A stretch of 64,000 nt of DNA from assembly GCF_003583765.1 (NCBI RefSeq), contig NZ_QXQA01000010.1, positions 169,879-233,878 on the forward strand, written 5' to 3'. Below are positions 52,692-61,515 of the stretch, one piece after another (positions within the stretch are counted from its first letter, which is position 1; each line of letters opens with the position of its first letter). The notes under the pieces were generated by a model. That model had not been told where the DNA came from and made no database searches. It saw nothing but the letters and a program-made list of their open reading frames with translations. Source of the DNA: Paenibacillus nanensis (GTDB lineage Bacteria > Bacillota > Bacilli > Paenibacillales > Paenibacillaceae). Both the position numbers and the translations under genes were made by a program.

Positions 52692-53473
52692 TACAGATTC
52701 CCCTTCGTTTCCGGCAGATTTCCGCTTTTCACCAATTGCCTGTAGCGCTTCGGCGACATGCCGTTCTCCCGTTTGAACATGCTGCAGAATTGGGCGTCAT
52801 TTACGAAACCGGCATCGAGGGCGATCTCCGAGACGAGCTTATCGGGATGAAGGAGCAGCGAAGATTTGGCGTAATTGAGCCGCTTGATATACAAATATTG
52901 AAGCGGGGCGACGCCATACTTTTCTTTGAATAAATGGCGGAATCGACCGTAGCTGTAGCCGGCCAAGTCGGCCAAAGCCGGAATCGATATTTTTTGGCGG
53001 AAATGCTCATCCATATAGTTCAGCACATATTGCATACGGTCGGTTTGCTGCTTCAGCGGCTTCTTGGTCCCAATATGCCGCAGGAGATGAATGGCCAGCC
53101 CGCCGGCCATCAGGTTCAGCATGTCCGAGAAGTCCTCGCGCTGCTGCATGAATTCATCCTTCATCCGGAGCAAAATCGTCTCGATGGAACGCTTCTCATC
53201 GTCCTCGTAAAGCCCGGACAAATTCGCAAGCCCTTCCCGGTCGCTGAAAAAGCCGACGAAGAGGACGTCGGACTCCGCCGCATGCAGCTCGTCATGCTCG
53301 ACGAATGGCGTCACAAGCGCAAAGGTATGCTCCCGAAACGAATAAAACTCCTTGCCGATTCGGGTCTCCCCGCTGCCGTAGTAATAGACGAGCTCGTAGC
53401 ATTCATGGAAATGGGGAGGGATGTAATGGTGTTCCCGGCGTTTCGAAAAAAAGAGAAAGTCCAGCTTGTTCAC
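52691..53473 (-). CDS. AraC family transcriptional regulator
   Basis: 260 residues: an N-terminal cupin-like sensing domain (HHYIPPHFHECYELVYYYGSGE) and a C-terminal AraC HTH pair (KISIPALADLAGYSYGRFRHLFKEKYGVAPLQYL and DAGFVNDAQFCSMFKRENGMSPKRYRQ). GTG start 7 bases after GGAGGT. It is divergent from the nucleoside transporter operon across 190 bases, so it may control that operon in response to a nucleoside or sugar. That link is positional only. Confidence 0.88.
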   Translation of the reverse strand: MNKLDFLFFSKRREHHYIPPHFHECYELVYYYGSGETRIGKEFYSFREHTFALVTPFVEHDELHAAESDVLFVGFFSDREGLANLSGLYEDDEKRSIETILLRMKDEFMQQREDFSDMLNLMAGGLAIHLLRHIGTKKPLKQQTDRMQYVLNYMDEHFRQKISIPALADLAGYSYGRFRHLFKEKYGVAPLQYLYIKRLNYAKSSLLLHPDKLVSEIALDAGFVNDAQFCSMFKRENGMSPKRYRQLVKSGNLPETKGNL

Positions 53474-53663
53474 GGGTGGGTACCTCCAATTATCGTAGCC
53501 AAATCATATAAAAAACATGATCGAATTCAGATAAAAATACCGAGCTTCATTTGCTACAATCATAGCATAGAAAGAATCAAATCATAAACTTTCCGGAATA
53601 TGCCGCAGACCATTGCGGCGGGGAAAGCGCATCCATTATGAGAACATTTGAGGGGGAGAAACA

Positions 53664-54806
53664 ATGAAACGCAGTTTTTTGGCTATGATGCTGGCAGCGG
53701 TGATGCTATTGGCGGCGGCCTGCGGCAACAACGGCGGCAACAACGGCGGCTCGAACGCCGGCGAGACGAACGCAGACGCGAATACCGGTTCGGGGACGAA
53801 ATCCGATCAATTGAAGGTCGTCCTGCTTATTCCGGGGACACTGGGGGACAAGTCCTTCTTCGACGCGGCGAACAGCGGTTTGACGCAAGTGCGCGATGTT
53901 TTGCAAGCTGATACGAAAGTGATCGAGATGGGCGTGGACACCAGCAAATGGGAGCCGACCTTTAACTCCGTAGCGGCTCAGGACTGGGACGTCATCATTT
54001 CCGGCGGATCGCAAATTACGGAGCTTCTGAATGCGACGGCGGAACAGCATCCTGATAAAAAATTCATCAACTACGACACGGATATTCCGGAGACGGCTTC
54101 GAACGTGTATGCCATCTCTTATGCGACGAACGAGGTATCCTTCCTGGCGGGCGCCGCTGCGGCGTTAACCAGCGTATCCGATATGCCGAATGTCAACGCG
54201 GACAAAAAAATCGGCTTCCTGGGCGGGATGGATATTCCAGGCATCAACCAATTCCTGGTCGGTTATATTGAAGGCGCGAAATACGCGGTGCCTGACATCA
54301 AGGTAGCGGTATCCTATGCGGGCGATTTCGCCGATCCGGGCAAAGGCAAGGAGCTGTCGCTGCTGCAGTACAACTCCGGCGTAGACGTTATCTTCAACGT
54401 TGCGGGCGGTACAGGCCTTGGCGTGTTCGACGCGGCGAAGGAAAAAAGCCAATATGCCGTAGGCGTCGATTCCGACCAAGCGGCTATGATTGCCGACAGC
54501 GACGAGGATAAAGCGAATCTGATCATCACTTCCGCGGTGAAAAAGATTGACCAAGCGATTCTGCGCGCGGTTCGCGGCATCCAAGCGGGTACGCTGGAGA
54601 TGGGCAAGCTGGAGACAGTCGGCTTGAAAGAAGATGGCGTAGGCATTGTGCGCAACAGCATTTTCGAATCCGTTGTTTCCGAGGACGTAAAAGCACAAGT
54701 GCTAGAGGTGGAGAAAAAGCTGATCGCAGGCGAAATCGAAGTGAGCAACGCGATCGGCATGGAAACTTCCGAGATCGAGCAAATCCGGAATGCCGTTAAG
54801 CCATAA
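53664..54806 (+). CDS. BMP-family nucleoside-binding lipoprotein
   Basis: 380-residue substrate-binding lipoprotein of the BmpA/PnrA (Med) family, with lipobox LLAAACG and a Gly/Asn-rich linker. The two-lobed fold is suggested by VVLLIPGTLGDKSFFDAANSG, IGFLGGMDIPGINQFLVGY and FNVAGGTGLGVFDAAK. Members bind purine nucleosides. The two ribose-processing enzyme types encoded downstream support this. B. subtilis NupN is the analogous component. It is followed by a stable hairpin before the ATPase gene, typical where the binding protein is needed in excess. Confidence 0.9.
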   Translation: MKRSFLAMMLAAVMLLAAACGNNGGNNGGSNAGETNADANTGSGTKSDQLKVVLLIPGTLGDKSFFDAANSGLTQVRDVLQADTKVIEMGVDTSKWEPTFNSVAAQDWDVIISGGSQITELLNATAEQHPDKKFINYDTDIPETASNVYAISYATNEVSFLAGAAAALTSVSDMPNVNADKKIGFLGGMDIPGINQFLVGYIEGAKYAVPDIKVAVSYAGDFADPGKGKELSLLQYNSGVDVIFNVAGGTGLGVFDAAKEKSQYAVGVDSDQAAMIADSDEDKANLIITSAVKKIDQAILRAVRGIQAGTLEMGKLETVGLKEDGVGIVRNSIFESVVSEDVKAQVLEVEKKLIAGEIEVSNAIGMETSEIEQIRNAVKP

Positions 54807-54843
54807 CCCTAGCTTACAATAGGATAATGTTTAGGCAAATGCA

Positions 54844-54871
54844 GGGAGTTCTTCGCAAGCGGAGAATTCCC
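54844..54871 (+). other. Stem-loop between binding protein and ATPase genes
   Basis: GGGAGTTCTTCGC pairs with GCGGAGAATTCCC (two G-U wobbles) around AA, with no T-run after it. Such stems stabilise the upstream mRNA segment or reduce downstream expression. Confidence 0.65.
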
Positions 54872-54947
54872 TTCATGCTATCGGGCCCAAGCGCAGCCGA
54901 TATTCACGCATTCTACCACGATATCGCGGGCAAGGAGAGAAGAACCA

Positions 54948-56516
54948 ATGCAGCCACAATTGCTGGAAATGCGCAAGATTACAAAAGTATACCCGAACGG
55001 CGTCGCGGCAAACCGGAACGTTGATTTCGCGCTGCAGGAAGGCGAAATTCACGCCGTAGCGGGGGAGAACGGGGCAGGCAAGTCCACGCTAATGAAAATT
55101 TTATTCGGCATGGAGGAGCCAAGCGAGGGCGAAATTTTGCTGAGAGGCGAACGAGTCCGCTTTCAAACCCCGCAGGACGCGATCGGCAAAGGAATCGGCA
55201 TGGTTCACCAGCATTTCATGCTTGTGCCGTCCTTTACGGTTGCCGAAAACATGGTGCTCGGCATGGAGCCTAAGAAAGGGCTCGGCATTCATGTCGAGGA
55301 AGCGGTCCGGATGACGCAGGAGCTCTCCGATAAATACCAGCTCGCCGTCGATCCGACGGCAAAGGTGGAGAGCTTGTCTGTCGGCATGAAGCAAAAAGTG
55401 GAAATTTTGAAAGCGCTCATACGGGGCGCCAAAATTCTTATTTTGGACGAGCCGACGGCCGTTTTGACGCCTCAGGAGACGGAGGAGCTGTTCAAGCAGC
55501 TGCTGACGCTGAAGCGCGAAGGCCATACGATCGTGTTTATCTCGCACAAGCTGAAGGAAGTGAAGGCGATCTGCGACCGCATTACGATTATGCGGAGCGG
55601 AACGACTGCCGGCGTATTTGATATGGCGGATATTACCGAACAGGAAATTTCGAGGCTGATGGTCGGCCGGGATGTTGTGCTTAAGTACAACAAGGAGGAA
55701 ATTTTCTATGGTCCGCCGGTGCTGCGAGTGAGCGGACTAACCTATGTGAACGCGCTGGGCAAAAAGGCGCTTAACGATATCTCGCTCACCGTTAGAGCGG
55801 GTGAAATCGTAGGCATCGCCGGCGTGGAAGGGAACGGCCAGGCCGAGCTGGTCAAAGCGCTGACCGGCGGCTTGGAAGGCAAGCGGCAGGGCAGCGCCGC
55901 GGTTAACGGCTCGGAAATCGGGAATGCCGATATGCGGGCGATCCGCGAGCTCGGCGTATCCTACGTCCCCGAAGACCGGATGAGCCAAGGCGCGGCGAAG
56001 GAGGAAAGCATCTCCGACAATATCATCTCCACGCGTTACCGGAACGGAGAGTGGAACCGCGGGTTGTTTCTGCGGGGCAAAAAAATCGTCAAGCTGGCGG
56101 AAAAGCTCATTGAAGATTTCAAAGTCCGCTGCTCGGGACCCGCTCAGCCGATCGGCATGCTGTCGGGAGGCAATATGCAGAAGGTGATCGTGGCGAGGGA
56201 ATGCTCAACCGATCCGATTCTGCTTATCGCGGAGCAGCCGACGCGCGGTGTGGACGTTGGCGCGGCGCAGCTCGTGCATCAGAAGCTGCTTGAGATGAGA
56301 AGCCGCAACTGCGCGATTTTGCTGATTTCCGCCGATTTAAATGAAATTATGGAGCTGAGCGATACGCTTCATGTCATGTACGGAGGCGAGCTCGTCGCGA
56401 AGTTCGACAAGCCGTCTAAGGTGACGGAGGAGGAGCTTGGCCTGTATATGCTGGGCTTGAAAAATCAACACTCGACTGAAGAGAGGGGCGGAGCTACCGA
56501 TGCTGAAATACTTTGA
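54948..56516 (+). CDS. Nucleoside ABC transporter ATPase
   Basis: 522-residue protein with two fused nucleotide-binding domains, as in RbsA/NupO. The first has Walker A GENGAGKST, signature SLSVGMKQKVEI and Walker B LILDEPTAV. The second has a degenerate Walker A (GVEGNGQAE), signature LSGGNMQKVIV and LIAEQPTRGVDVG. Energises nucleoside import with the two permeases that follow. Its end overlaps the first permease gene by 17 bases. Confidence 0.93.
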   Translation: MQPQLLEMRKITKVYPNGVAANRNVDFALQEGEIHAVAGENGAGKSTLMKILFGMEEPSEGEILLRGERVRFQTPQDAIGKGIGMVHQHFMLVPSFTVAENMVLGMEPKKGLGIHVEEAVRMTQELSDKYQLAVDPTAKVESLSVGMKQKVEILKALIRGAKILILDEPTAVLTPQETEELFKQLLTLKREGHTIVFISHKLKEVKAICDRITIMRSGTTAGVFDMADITEQEISRLMVGRDVVLKYNKEEIFYGPPVLRVSGLTYVNALGKKALNDISLTVRAGEIVGIAGVEGNGQAELVKALTGGLEGKRQGSAAVNGSEIGNADMRAIRELGVSYVPEDRMSQGAAKEESISDNIISTRYRNGEWNRGLFLRGKKIVKLAEKLIEDFKVRCSGPAQPIGMLSGGNMQKVIVARECSTDPILLIAEQPTRGVDVGAAQLVHQKLLEMRSRNCAILLISADLNEIMELSDTLHVMYGGELVAKFDKPSKVTEEELGLYMLGLKNQHSTEERGGATDAEIL

Positions 56517-57543
56517 CGCGATCCGAACGCTTCTCTCCGTTGCAATAGCGCTTGTCATCGCGTTTATCATCATCGCGTTCATCAGCGACGATCCGATCGG
56601 GACCATCGGCATCTTCATTACGGGACCGCTGGCTTCTTCGGCCCAGATCGGCAATGTGGTCGAAATCGCGATCCCGCTCATGTTTACGGGATTATCGGTG
56701 GTGCTTCTGTTCCGCGCAGGCCTGTTTAATCTCGGGGCGGAAGGCTTGTTTTATATATCGGGGCTGGTTGCGGCCGTTATCGCCATCTATTGGAGCATGA
56801 ATGCGATGATCCATCCGGCTGTCGCCATCCTTGCGGGATCTGCGGTCGGGGCGCTTCTGTCGGCGATTCCCGGCATTATGAAGGCGAAATGGAATGCCGA
56901 CGTGCTCGTAACCTCGCTCATGTTCAACAGCATTCTGGCCGGCATCGGGCTTTATTTCCTGAACTATCATCTCAGGGACGCGGCCGCTTTTGCGAACGTA
57001 TCCTACAAGTTCCAAGAAACCGCGCGGCTAGAGACGATTATTCCGGGCACGCGGATTCATACCGGCTTGATTCTGGTTCTGCTCTGCATTTTGGCGACGC
57101 ACTATTTCATGTACCATACGCGGTGGGGCTATGAGCTTCGCATGACAGGCTCGAACCGCTCGTTCGCCGAGTTCTCCGGCATTAAGACGGGCAGGGTCAT
57201 CGTTACGGTCCATCTCATCGCCGGCTTCCTCGCGGGGATGGGCGGCTCGGTGGAGATGCTCGGCATGTATGCGAGATTCCAATGGACGGACTTGCCGGGC
57301 TACGGTCTCGACGGCGCGCTTATTGCGCTTCTTGCGAAGAACAATCCGCTGTCGGTTATCGGGGCGGCGCTGTTCCTGGCCTATATCCGGGTCGGCGCGG
57401 ACCAAATGGCCATCCTATCCGACGTGCCCGCGGAGCTTATATCGATTATTCAAGCCATTATCATATTGCTCATCTCTGCGGAGCAGTTCCTGAAAATGTG
57501 GAAGAACCGACAACTGCTGAAGGAGGCGGAGAAACTTGGATAG
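56500..57543 (+). CDS. Nucleoside ABC transporter permease 1
   Basis: 347-residue membrane permease of the BPD_transp_2 family (NupP-like), about ten hydrophobic segments, with GLFNLGAEGLFYISGL and MTGSNRSFAEFSGI as family marks. It starts inside the end of the ATPase gene and overlaps the next permease gene by 8 bases, so all are translationally coupled. Confidence 0.92.
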   Translation: MLKYFDAIRTLLSVAIALVIAFIIIAFISDDPIGTIGIFITGPLASSAQIGNVVEIAIPLMFTGLSVVLLFRAGLFNLGAEGLFYISGLVAAVIAIYWSMNAMIHPAVAILAGSAVGALLSAIPGIMKAKWNADVLVTSLMFNSILAGIGLYFLNYHLRDAAAFANVSYKFQETARLETIIPGTRIHTGLILVLLCILATHYFMYHTRWGYELRMTGSNRSFAEFSGIKTGRVIVTVHLIAGFLAGMGGSVEMLGMYARFQWTDLPGYGLDGALIALLAKNNPLSVIGAALFLAYIRVGADQMAILSDVPAELISIIQAIIILLISAEQFLKMWKNRQLLKEAEKLG

Positions 57544-58459
57544 CTTCTGGAGCGTCATCTTCTCGACCGATTTTGCTTTCTCCGTGCTTCGCGTTACGAC
57601 GCCGATCCTGCTGGCTGCGCTGGGCGCATTGATTTCGAATAAAGCCGGCATCGTCAATATCGGCATGGAAGGCACGATGCTGACGGGCGCGCTTACCGGC
57701 GTTATCGTCAGCGCCTATACGGGCAGCGCTTGGGTCGGCTTATTGGGGGCCGTCATGTCAGGCATTCTGCTCTCGGCGGTGCTCGCTTATTTTACGCTGA
57801 AAATCAAAACGCATATTATACTCGGCGGTATCGCCATCAACATGTTCGCTTCGGGAGGCACGGTCTTTATTCTGTATATGGTCAGCGGAGATAAGGGCAC
57901 CTCGACATCGCTTCAAAGCAAGGTGCTGCCGAATCTGCACATCCCTCTGCTGCAGGATATTCCGGTGCTGGGCCCGATCCTGTCCGGCCATAACGTGCTG
58001 ACTTACATCTCTTTGCTGGCCGTAGCGGGCGTCTATTATTTGCTGAAACGAACGCCGCTTGGGCTGCAGCTCCGCTCGGTGGGCGAGAATCCGCAGGCCG
58101 CGCAGTCCGTAGGCATCAGCGTTGTCAAAATTCAAACGATCGCTTTGCTGTTAAGCGGCTTCTTCGCGTCCCTCGGCGGCGCGTTTATGTCAATGGGGTA
58201 TCTGTCCTTGTTCACGAGAGACATGACCGCGGGAAGGGGCTGGATCGCGATCGCCGCGGAGGCGCTGGGCGGCGGCAGCACGGTTGGAACCTTTGTTGCG
58301 TCGCTGATCTTCGGCGCGACGAACGCGATGGCGAACGCGCTGCAAATATTGAAAATTCCGAGCGAGCTGGTCGCGACGTTCCCGTATGCGGCGACGGTTA
58401 TCGGGTTGCTTGTCTACGCAATCGCGGAGACAAGGCGAAAGAAAAAGAAAAACAGCTAA
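57536..58459 (+). CDS. Nucleoside ABC transporter permease 2
   Basis: 307-residue partner permease (NupQ-like): GIVNIGMEGTMLTGAL at the N-terminus, LRSVGENPQAAQSVGI in the coupling region and ARGWIAIAAEALGG-type sequence (GRGWIAIAAEALGGG) near the end. TTG start with GGAGG site inside the previous gene. Forms the heterodimeric channel with permease 1. Confidence 0.92.
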   Translation: MDSFWSVIFSTDFAFSVLRVTTPILLAALGALISNKAGIVNIGMEGTMLTGALTGVIVSAYTGSAWVGLLGAVMSGILLSAVLAYFTLKIKTHIILGGIAINMFASGGTVFILYMVSGDKGTSTSLQSKVLPNLHIPLLQDIPVLGPILSGHNVLTYISLLAVAGVYYLLKRTPLGLQLRSVGENPQAAQSVGISVVKIQTIALLLSGFFASLGGAFMSMGYLSLFTRDMTAGRGWIAIAAEALGGGSTVGTFVASLIFGATNAMANALQILKIPSELVATFPYAATVIGLLVYAIAETRRKKKKNS

Positions 58460-58473
58460 GGAGAGACTGACAT

Positions 58474-59394
58474 ATGGTTCGAATCATTTTGGATACAGAC
58501 ATCGGAAGCGATGTGGACGACGCGATGGCGCTTGCGCTTGCCATGCATTCTCCCGAGATTATCATCGAAGGGGTCACGACCGTATACGGCAACGTGGACC
58601 TGCGGGCCAAAATGGCGCGGAAGATGCTGCAATACGGCAAAAGGGAGGACGTGCGCGTCTATGCGGGCCTCAACAAGACGCTTCTTGATAACCGCGACAT
58701 ATGGATGGCGGGTCATGAAGGCGACGGTCTGCTCGCAGAGGACGACCAGCTTGTCTATGAGGATCGCCACGCGGTTGACTTCATCATCGATACGGTAATG
58801 AGCAATCCCGGCGAAATCACGCTTGTCGCCATCGGGCCCCTGACCAATATTGCCGCCTGCCTGATCCGCGAGCCGCGCATCGCGCAGACGGTGAAGGAAA
58901 TCGTCATTATGGGCGGCGTTACCCGGCTTGGCGATAACGGGCTGCATATGCGGATCGTCGAGCACAACATCGTCTGCGATCCGGAAGCGGCTTCGCTGGT
59001 GTTCCGGAGCGGAGCGCCGATCGTGATGGCCGGTCTGGACGTCACGCTCAAAGTGACGATTACGGAGGAGGAACGCCGGCAGCTTCATGAGACGGGGGAT
59101 CCTTTAAATATGTCGCTGGCGCGGATGATCGGCAAATGGTTCGAATTTGCGAAGGAAGAAATCTCCTATATGCATGATCCGCTGACGATCGCGCTGCTGG
59201 TCGACCGCACGCTCGTGCGGACCGAGCGCATGAATATACGCGTGGAATACGACCATCGTCCTCAGACCGGTCAGACGATTGCGACGCTTGATCCGTCGGG
59301 CAATGTGAGCGTCTGCCTTGACGTCGATCATAAGAGAGCGGTCGCGCTTCTAATGGAACGACTGACGGCCGGCCGGACAAGGAGCTTGCGATGA
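58474..59394 (+). CDS. Nucleoside hydrolase 1 (IUNH family)
   Basis: 306-residue inosine-uridine-preferring nucleoside hydrolase that splits nucleosides into base and ribose. The calcium-binding DTDIGSDVDDAMALALAMHS, VAIGPLTNIAACL and NIVCDPEAASLVF are present. Located directly after the permeases at 14 bases and overlapping the ribokinase gene by ATGA. It acts inside the cell on imported nucleosides. Confidence 0.92.
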   Translation: MVRIILDTDIGSDVDDAMALALAMHSPEIIIEGVTTVYGNVDLRAKMARKMLQYGKREDVRVYAGLNKTLLDNRDIWMAGHEGDGLLAEDDQLVYEDRHAVDFIIDTVMSNPGEITLVAIGPLTNIAACLIREPRIAQTVKEIVIMGGVTRLGDNGLHMRIVEHNIVCDPEAASLVFRSGAPIVMAGLDVTLKVTITEEERRQLHETGDPLNMSLARMIGKWFEFAKEEISYMHDPLTIALLVDRTLVRTERMNIRVEYDHRPQTGQTIATLDPSGNVSVCLDVDHKRAVALLMERLTAGRTRSLR

Positions 59395-60323
59395 AACGCC
59401 CGAAAATTGCGGTCATCGGGAGCATGAATATGGATATCGTTGTGAAGGCGTCGCGTTTTCCCGCCGGGGGCGAGACGATACAGGGCGATGAAATCCATTT
59501 TATTCCCGGGGGCAAAGGAGCCAATCAAGCCGTCGCGCTTGCGCGTCTCGGCGCGGATGTGTCGATGATCGGAGCGGTCGGCCTTGACAGCTTCGGCAGG
59601 ACGCTGCTTGCGGCGATGGCGGACAGCGGCGTAAACGGCGATTATATTAAAATGACGGAGCGGGCTCCGACGGGCACGGCGTCCATTACGCTGACGCCCG
59701 AGGACAACAGCATCGTCATCGTGCAAGGGGCCAACGCCGAGCTGCGGAACGAAGACATCCGGGCAGCCGAACCGGTCATCGCGGCTGCCGACGCCGTGCT
59801 GCTTCAGCTGGAAATCCCGCTTGCAGCGGTCGAATACGCCGTGAAGCTTGCGAGCAAGCACGGCAAACGGATCGTTCTCAACCCGGCGCCGGCGAGGGAA
59901 TTGCCGGAGGAGCTGTTAAGACGCGTCCACTATATTACGCCGAACCGGACGGAGCTTGAGCTGCTGACCGGAGCTGCTCCAAGCGGCGGTCTCGAAGGCC
60001 GCTCCTTGGAGGAATCGGTCGACGCGCTGCTGGCGAAGGGATGCGGCTGCGTCGTCACGACGCTGGGCGCGGAAGGCGCCGCGTGGAAGAAGAAGGACGG
60101 CGGGCTTATGCGGCAAGCGGCGCACCGGATGGAGGTTGCGGATACGACCGGAGCGGGCGACGCGTTCAACGCGGGGCTGGCTTACGGCATTTGCGCCGGA
60201 TATGACACCGCCGAATCGGTTGCGTTCGCGGCCAAAGTATCGGCGCTTGCGGTTACGAAGTTCGGCGCTCAGGATGGCATGCCGACCATGTCCGAGGTCG
60301 AAGCGTACTTCAATAGGCGTTAA
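59391..60323 (+). CDS. rbsK: Ribokinase
   Basis: 310-residue PfkB-family kinase phosphorylating ribose released by the nucleoside hydrolases. N-terminal GSMNMDIVVKASRFPAGGETI, substrate GGKGANQAVALARLG, and C-terminal DTTGAGDAFNAGLAYG with the catalytic Asp. Overlaps the preceding stop codon by ATGA. Context makes ribose the likely substrate, although deoxyribose or related sugars cannot be excluded. Confidence 0.92.
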   Translation: MKRPKIAVIGSMNMDIVVKASRFPAGGETIQGDEIHFIPGGKGANQAVALARLGADVSMIGAVGLDSFGRTLLAAMADSGVNGDYIKMTERAPTGTASITLTPEDNSIVIVQGANAELRNEDIRAAEPVIAAADAVLLQLEIPLAAVEYAVKLASKHGKRIVLNPAPARELPEELLRRVHYITPNRTELELLTGAAPSGGLEGRSLEESVDALLAKGCGCVVTTLGAEGAAWKKKDGGLMRQAAHRMEVADTTGAGDAFNAGLAYGICAGYDTAESVAFAAKVSALAVTKFGAQDGMPTMSEVEAYFNRR

Positions 60324-60348
60324 GAACAGGGAACCGGAGGGCAACTTA

Positions 60349-61305
60349 GTGGAACATGTGAAAAAGATGATCATTGATGCGGATACAGGAATTGACGATG
60401 CGCTTGCCATCCTGTACGCGCTTAAGTCTCCTAGTATTAAGGTGGAAGGCATTACAACCGTATTCGGCAACATTAGCGTCGATCGCGCGACCGACAACAC
60501 GCTGCGGATCATTCGGCTCGCGCAGGCGCCTTATGACGTGCCGGTCGTTCGCGGCGCGGCACAGCCGCTCGAAAGAGGGATGCCGGAGTTCGCTACTCAT
60601 GTCCATGGCATGAACGGCATCGGCGATGCGGAGATTCCGCCGTCCAGCCAAGAGGCGCTAAGCGAGCGGGCGGATGATTTCATCATTCGCAAATCCAAGG
60701 AGCTGGAAGGCGAGCTTATTGTTGTAACCCTTGGCCGATTGACGAACTTGGCGCTGGCTGTGACGAAGGAGCCTGATCTCGCCAAGCGGATCAAGCATGT
60801 CTATGTGATGGGAGGCGCGGTCAGCGTCCCCGGCAATGTGACGCCCGTATCGGAAGCGAACATTTGGGGAGACCCGGAGGCGGCCGATATCGTCTTCACT
60901 TCCGGACTTCCGGTTACGATGGTCGGGCTCGACGTCACGATGAAAACCTTGCTGACGGGACAGCATCTGGACCAGCTGATGCGCTTCCGGCAAGAGGGAA
61001 ATAGCGAGGTTATCGATTTTATTCGCGAATCCCACCGTTATTATTTCGACTTTTACCGGACGAGCAATTCCTTTATCGATGCTGCGCCGATTCACGATCC
61101 ATTAACGGTGCTGGTAGCGGAGGATCCTTCCCTCGTTACGATCCAGAGGATGAAGGTGTCCGTCGTGTGCGACAGCGAGCTGTGCGCGGGCATGACCGTT
61201 GCCGATCTGCGGCGCCGTTCGTTAGCCGGGACGGACATTGCAGTCTGTACGGACGTGAATGCCTCATTGGCGGTGGACCGATTGCTGAGTCCGTTCGTGA
61301 GTTAG
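60349..61305 (+). CDS. Nucleoside hydrolase 2 (IUNH family)
   Basis: 318-residue second IUNH protein, with IIDADTGIDDALAILYAL, VTLGRLTNLALAV and ANIWGDPEAADIVF. The frame is open from 60136, inside the ribokinase gene, but GGAGG lies 8 bases before GTG 60349, the likely start. It differs clearly from hydrolase 1, suggesting a different base preference (for example purine against pyrimidine). Last gene of the operon; a terminator follows. Confidence 0.9.
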   Translation: MEHVKKMIIDADTGIDDALAILYALKSPSIKVEGITTVFGNISVDRATDNTLRIIRLAQAPYDVPVVRGAAQPLERGMPEFATHVHGMNGIGDAEIPPSSQEALSERADDFIIRKSKELEGELIVVTLGRLTNLALAVTKEPDLAKRIKHVYVMGGAVSVPGNVTPVSEANIWGDPEAADIVFTSGLPVTMVGLDVTMKTLLTGQHLDQLMRFRQEGNSEVIDFIRESHRYYFDFYRTSNSFIDAAPIHDPLTVLVAEDPSLVTIQRMKVSVVCDSELCAGMTVADLRRRSLAGTDIAVCTDVNASLAVDRLLSPFVS

Positions 61306-61334
61306 CGGAGCCTGCCTTTTTGCAATAAGAATCT

Positions 61335-61380
61335 AAGAAGCCGTTCCAGGGCATGCTGCCAGGGAACGGCTTCTTGGCGT
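61335..61380 (+). terminator. Terminator of the nucleoside operon
   Basis: AAGAAGCCGTTCC (61335-61347) pairs with GGAACGGCTTCTT (61363-61375). Confidence 0.75.
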
Positions 61381-61515
61381 CTGCTCGAAGATGTTCAGGC
61401 ACGGCGGCGTTCAGGATTGAAAAATAATCGATAGAAGCCGGCGCCGCATAGTCCGGGAGCCGAAAAAAAGGTATGATGAATCTTACATACATACGGGTTT
61501 TGAGGAGGGTTCGAC

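Noticed and set aside
60136..60348. N-terminal extension of nucleoside hydrolase 2 into the ribokinase gene
   Set aside because: Arg/Pro-rich and out of frame with ribokinase; GGAGG eight bases before GTG 60349 marks the start and gives normal family length.
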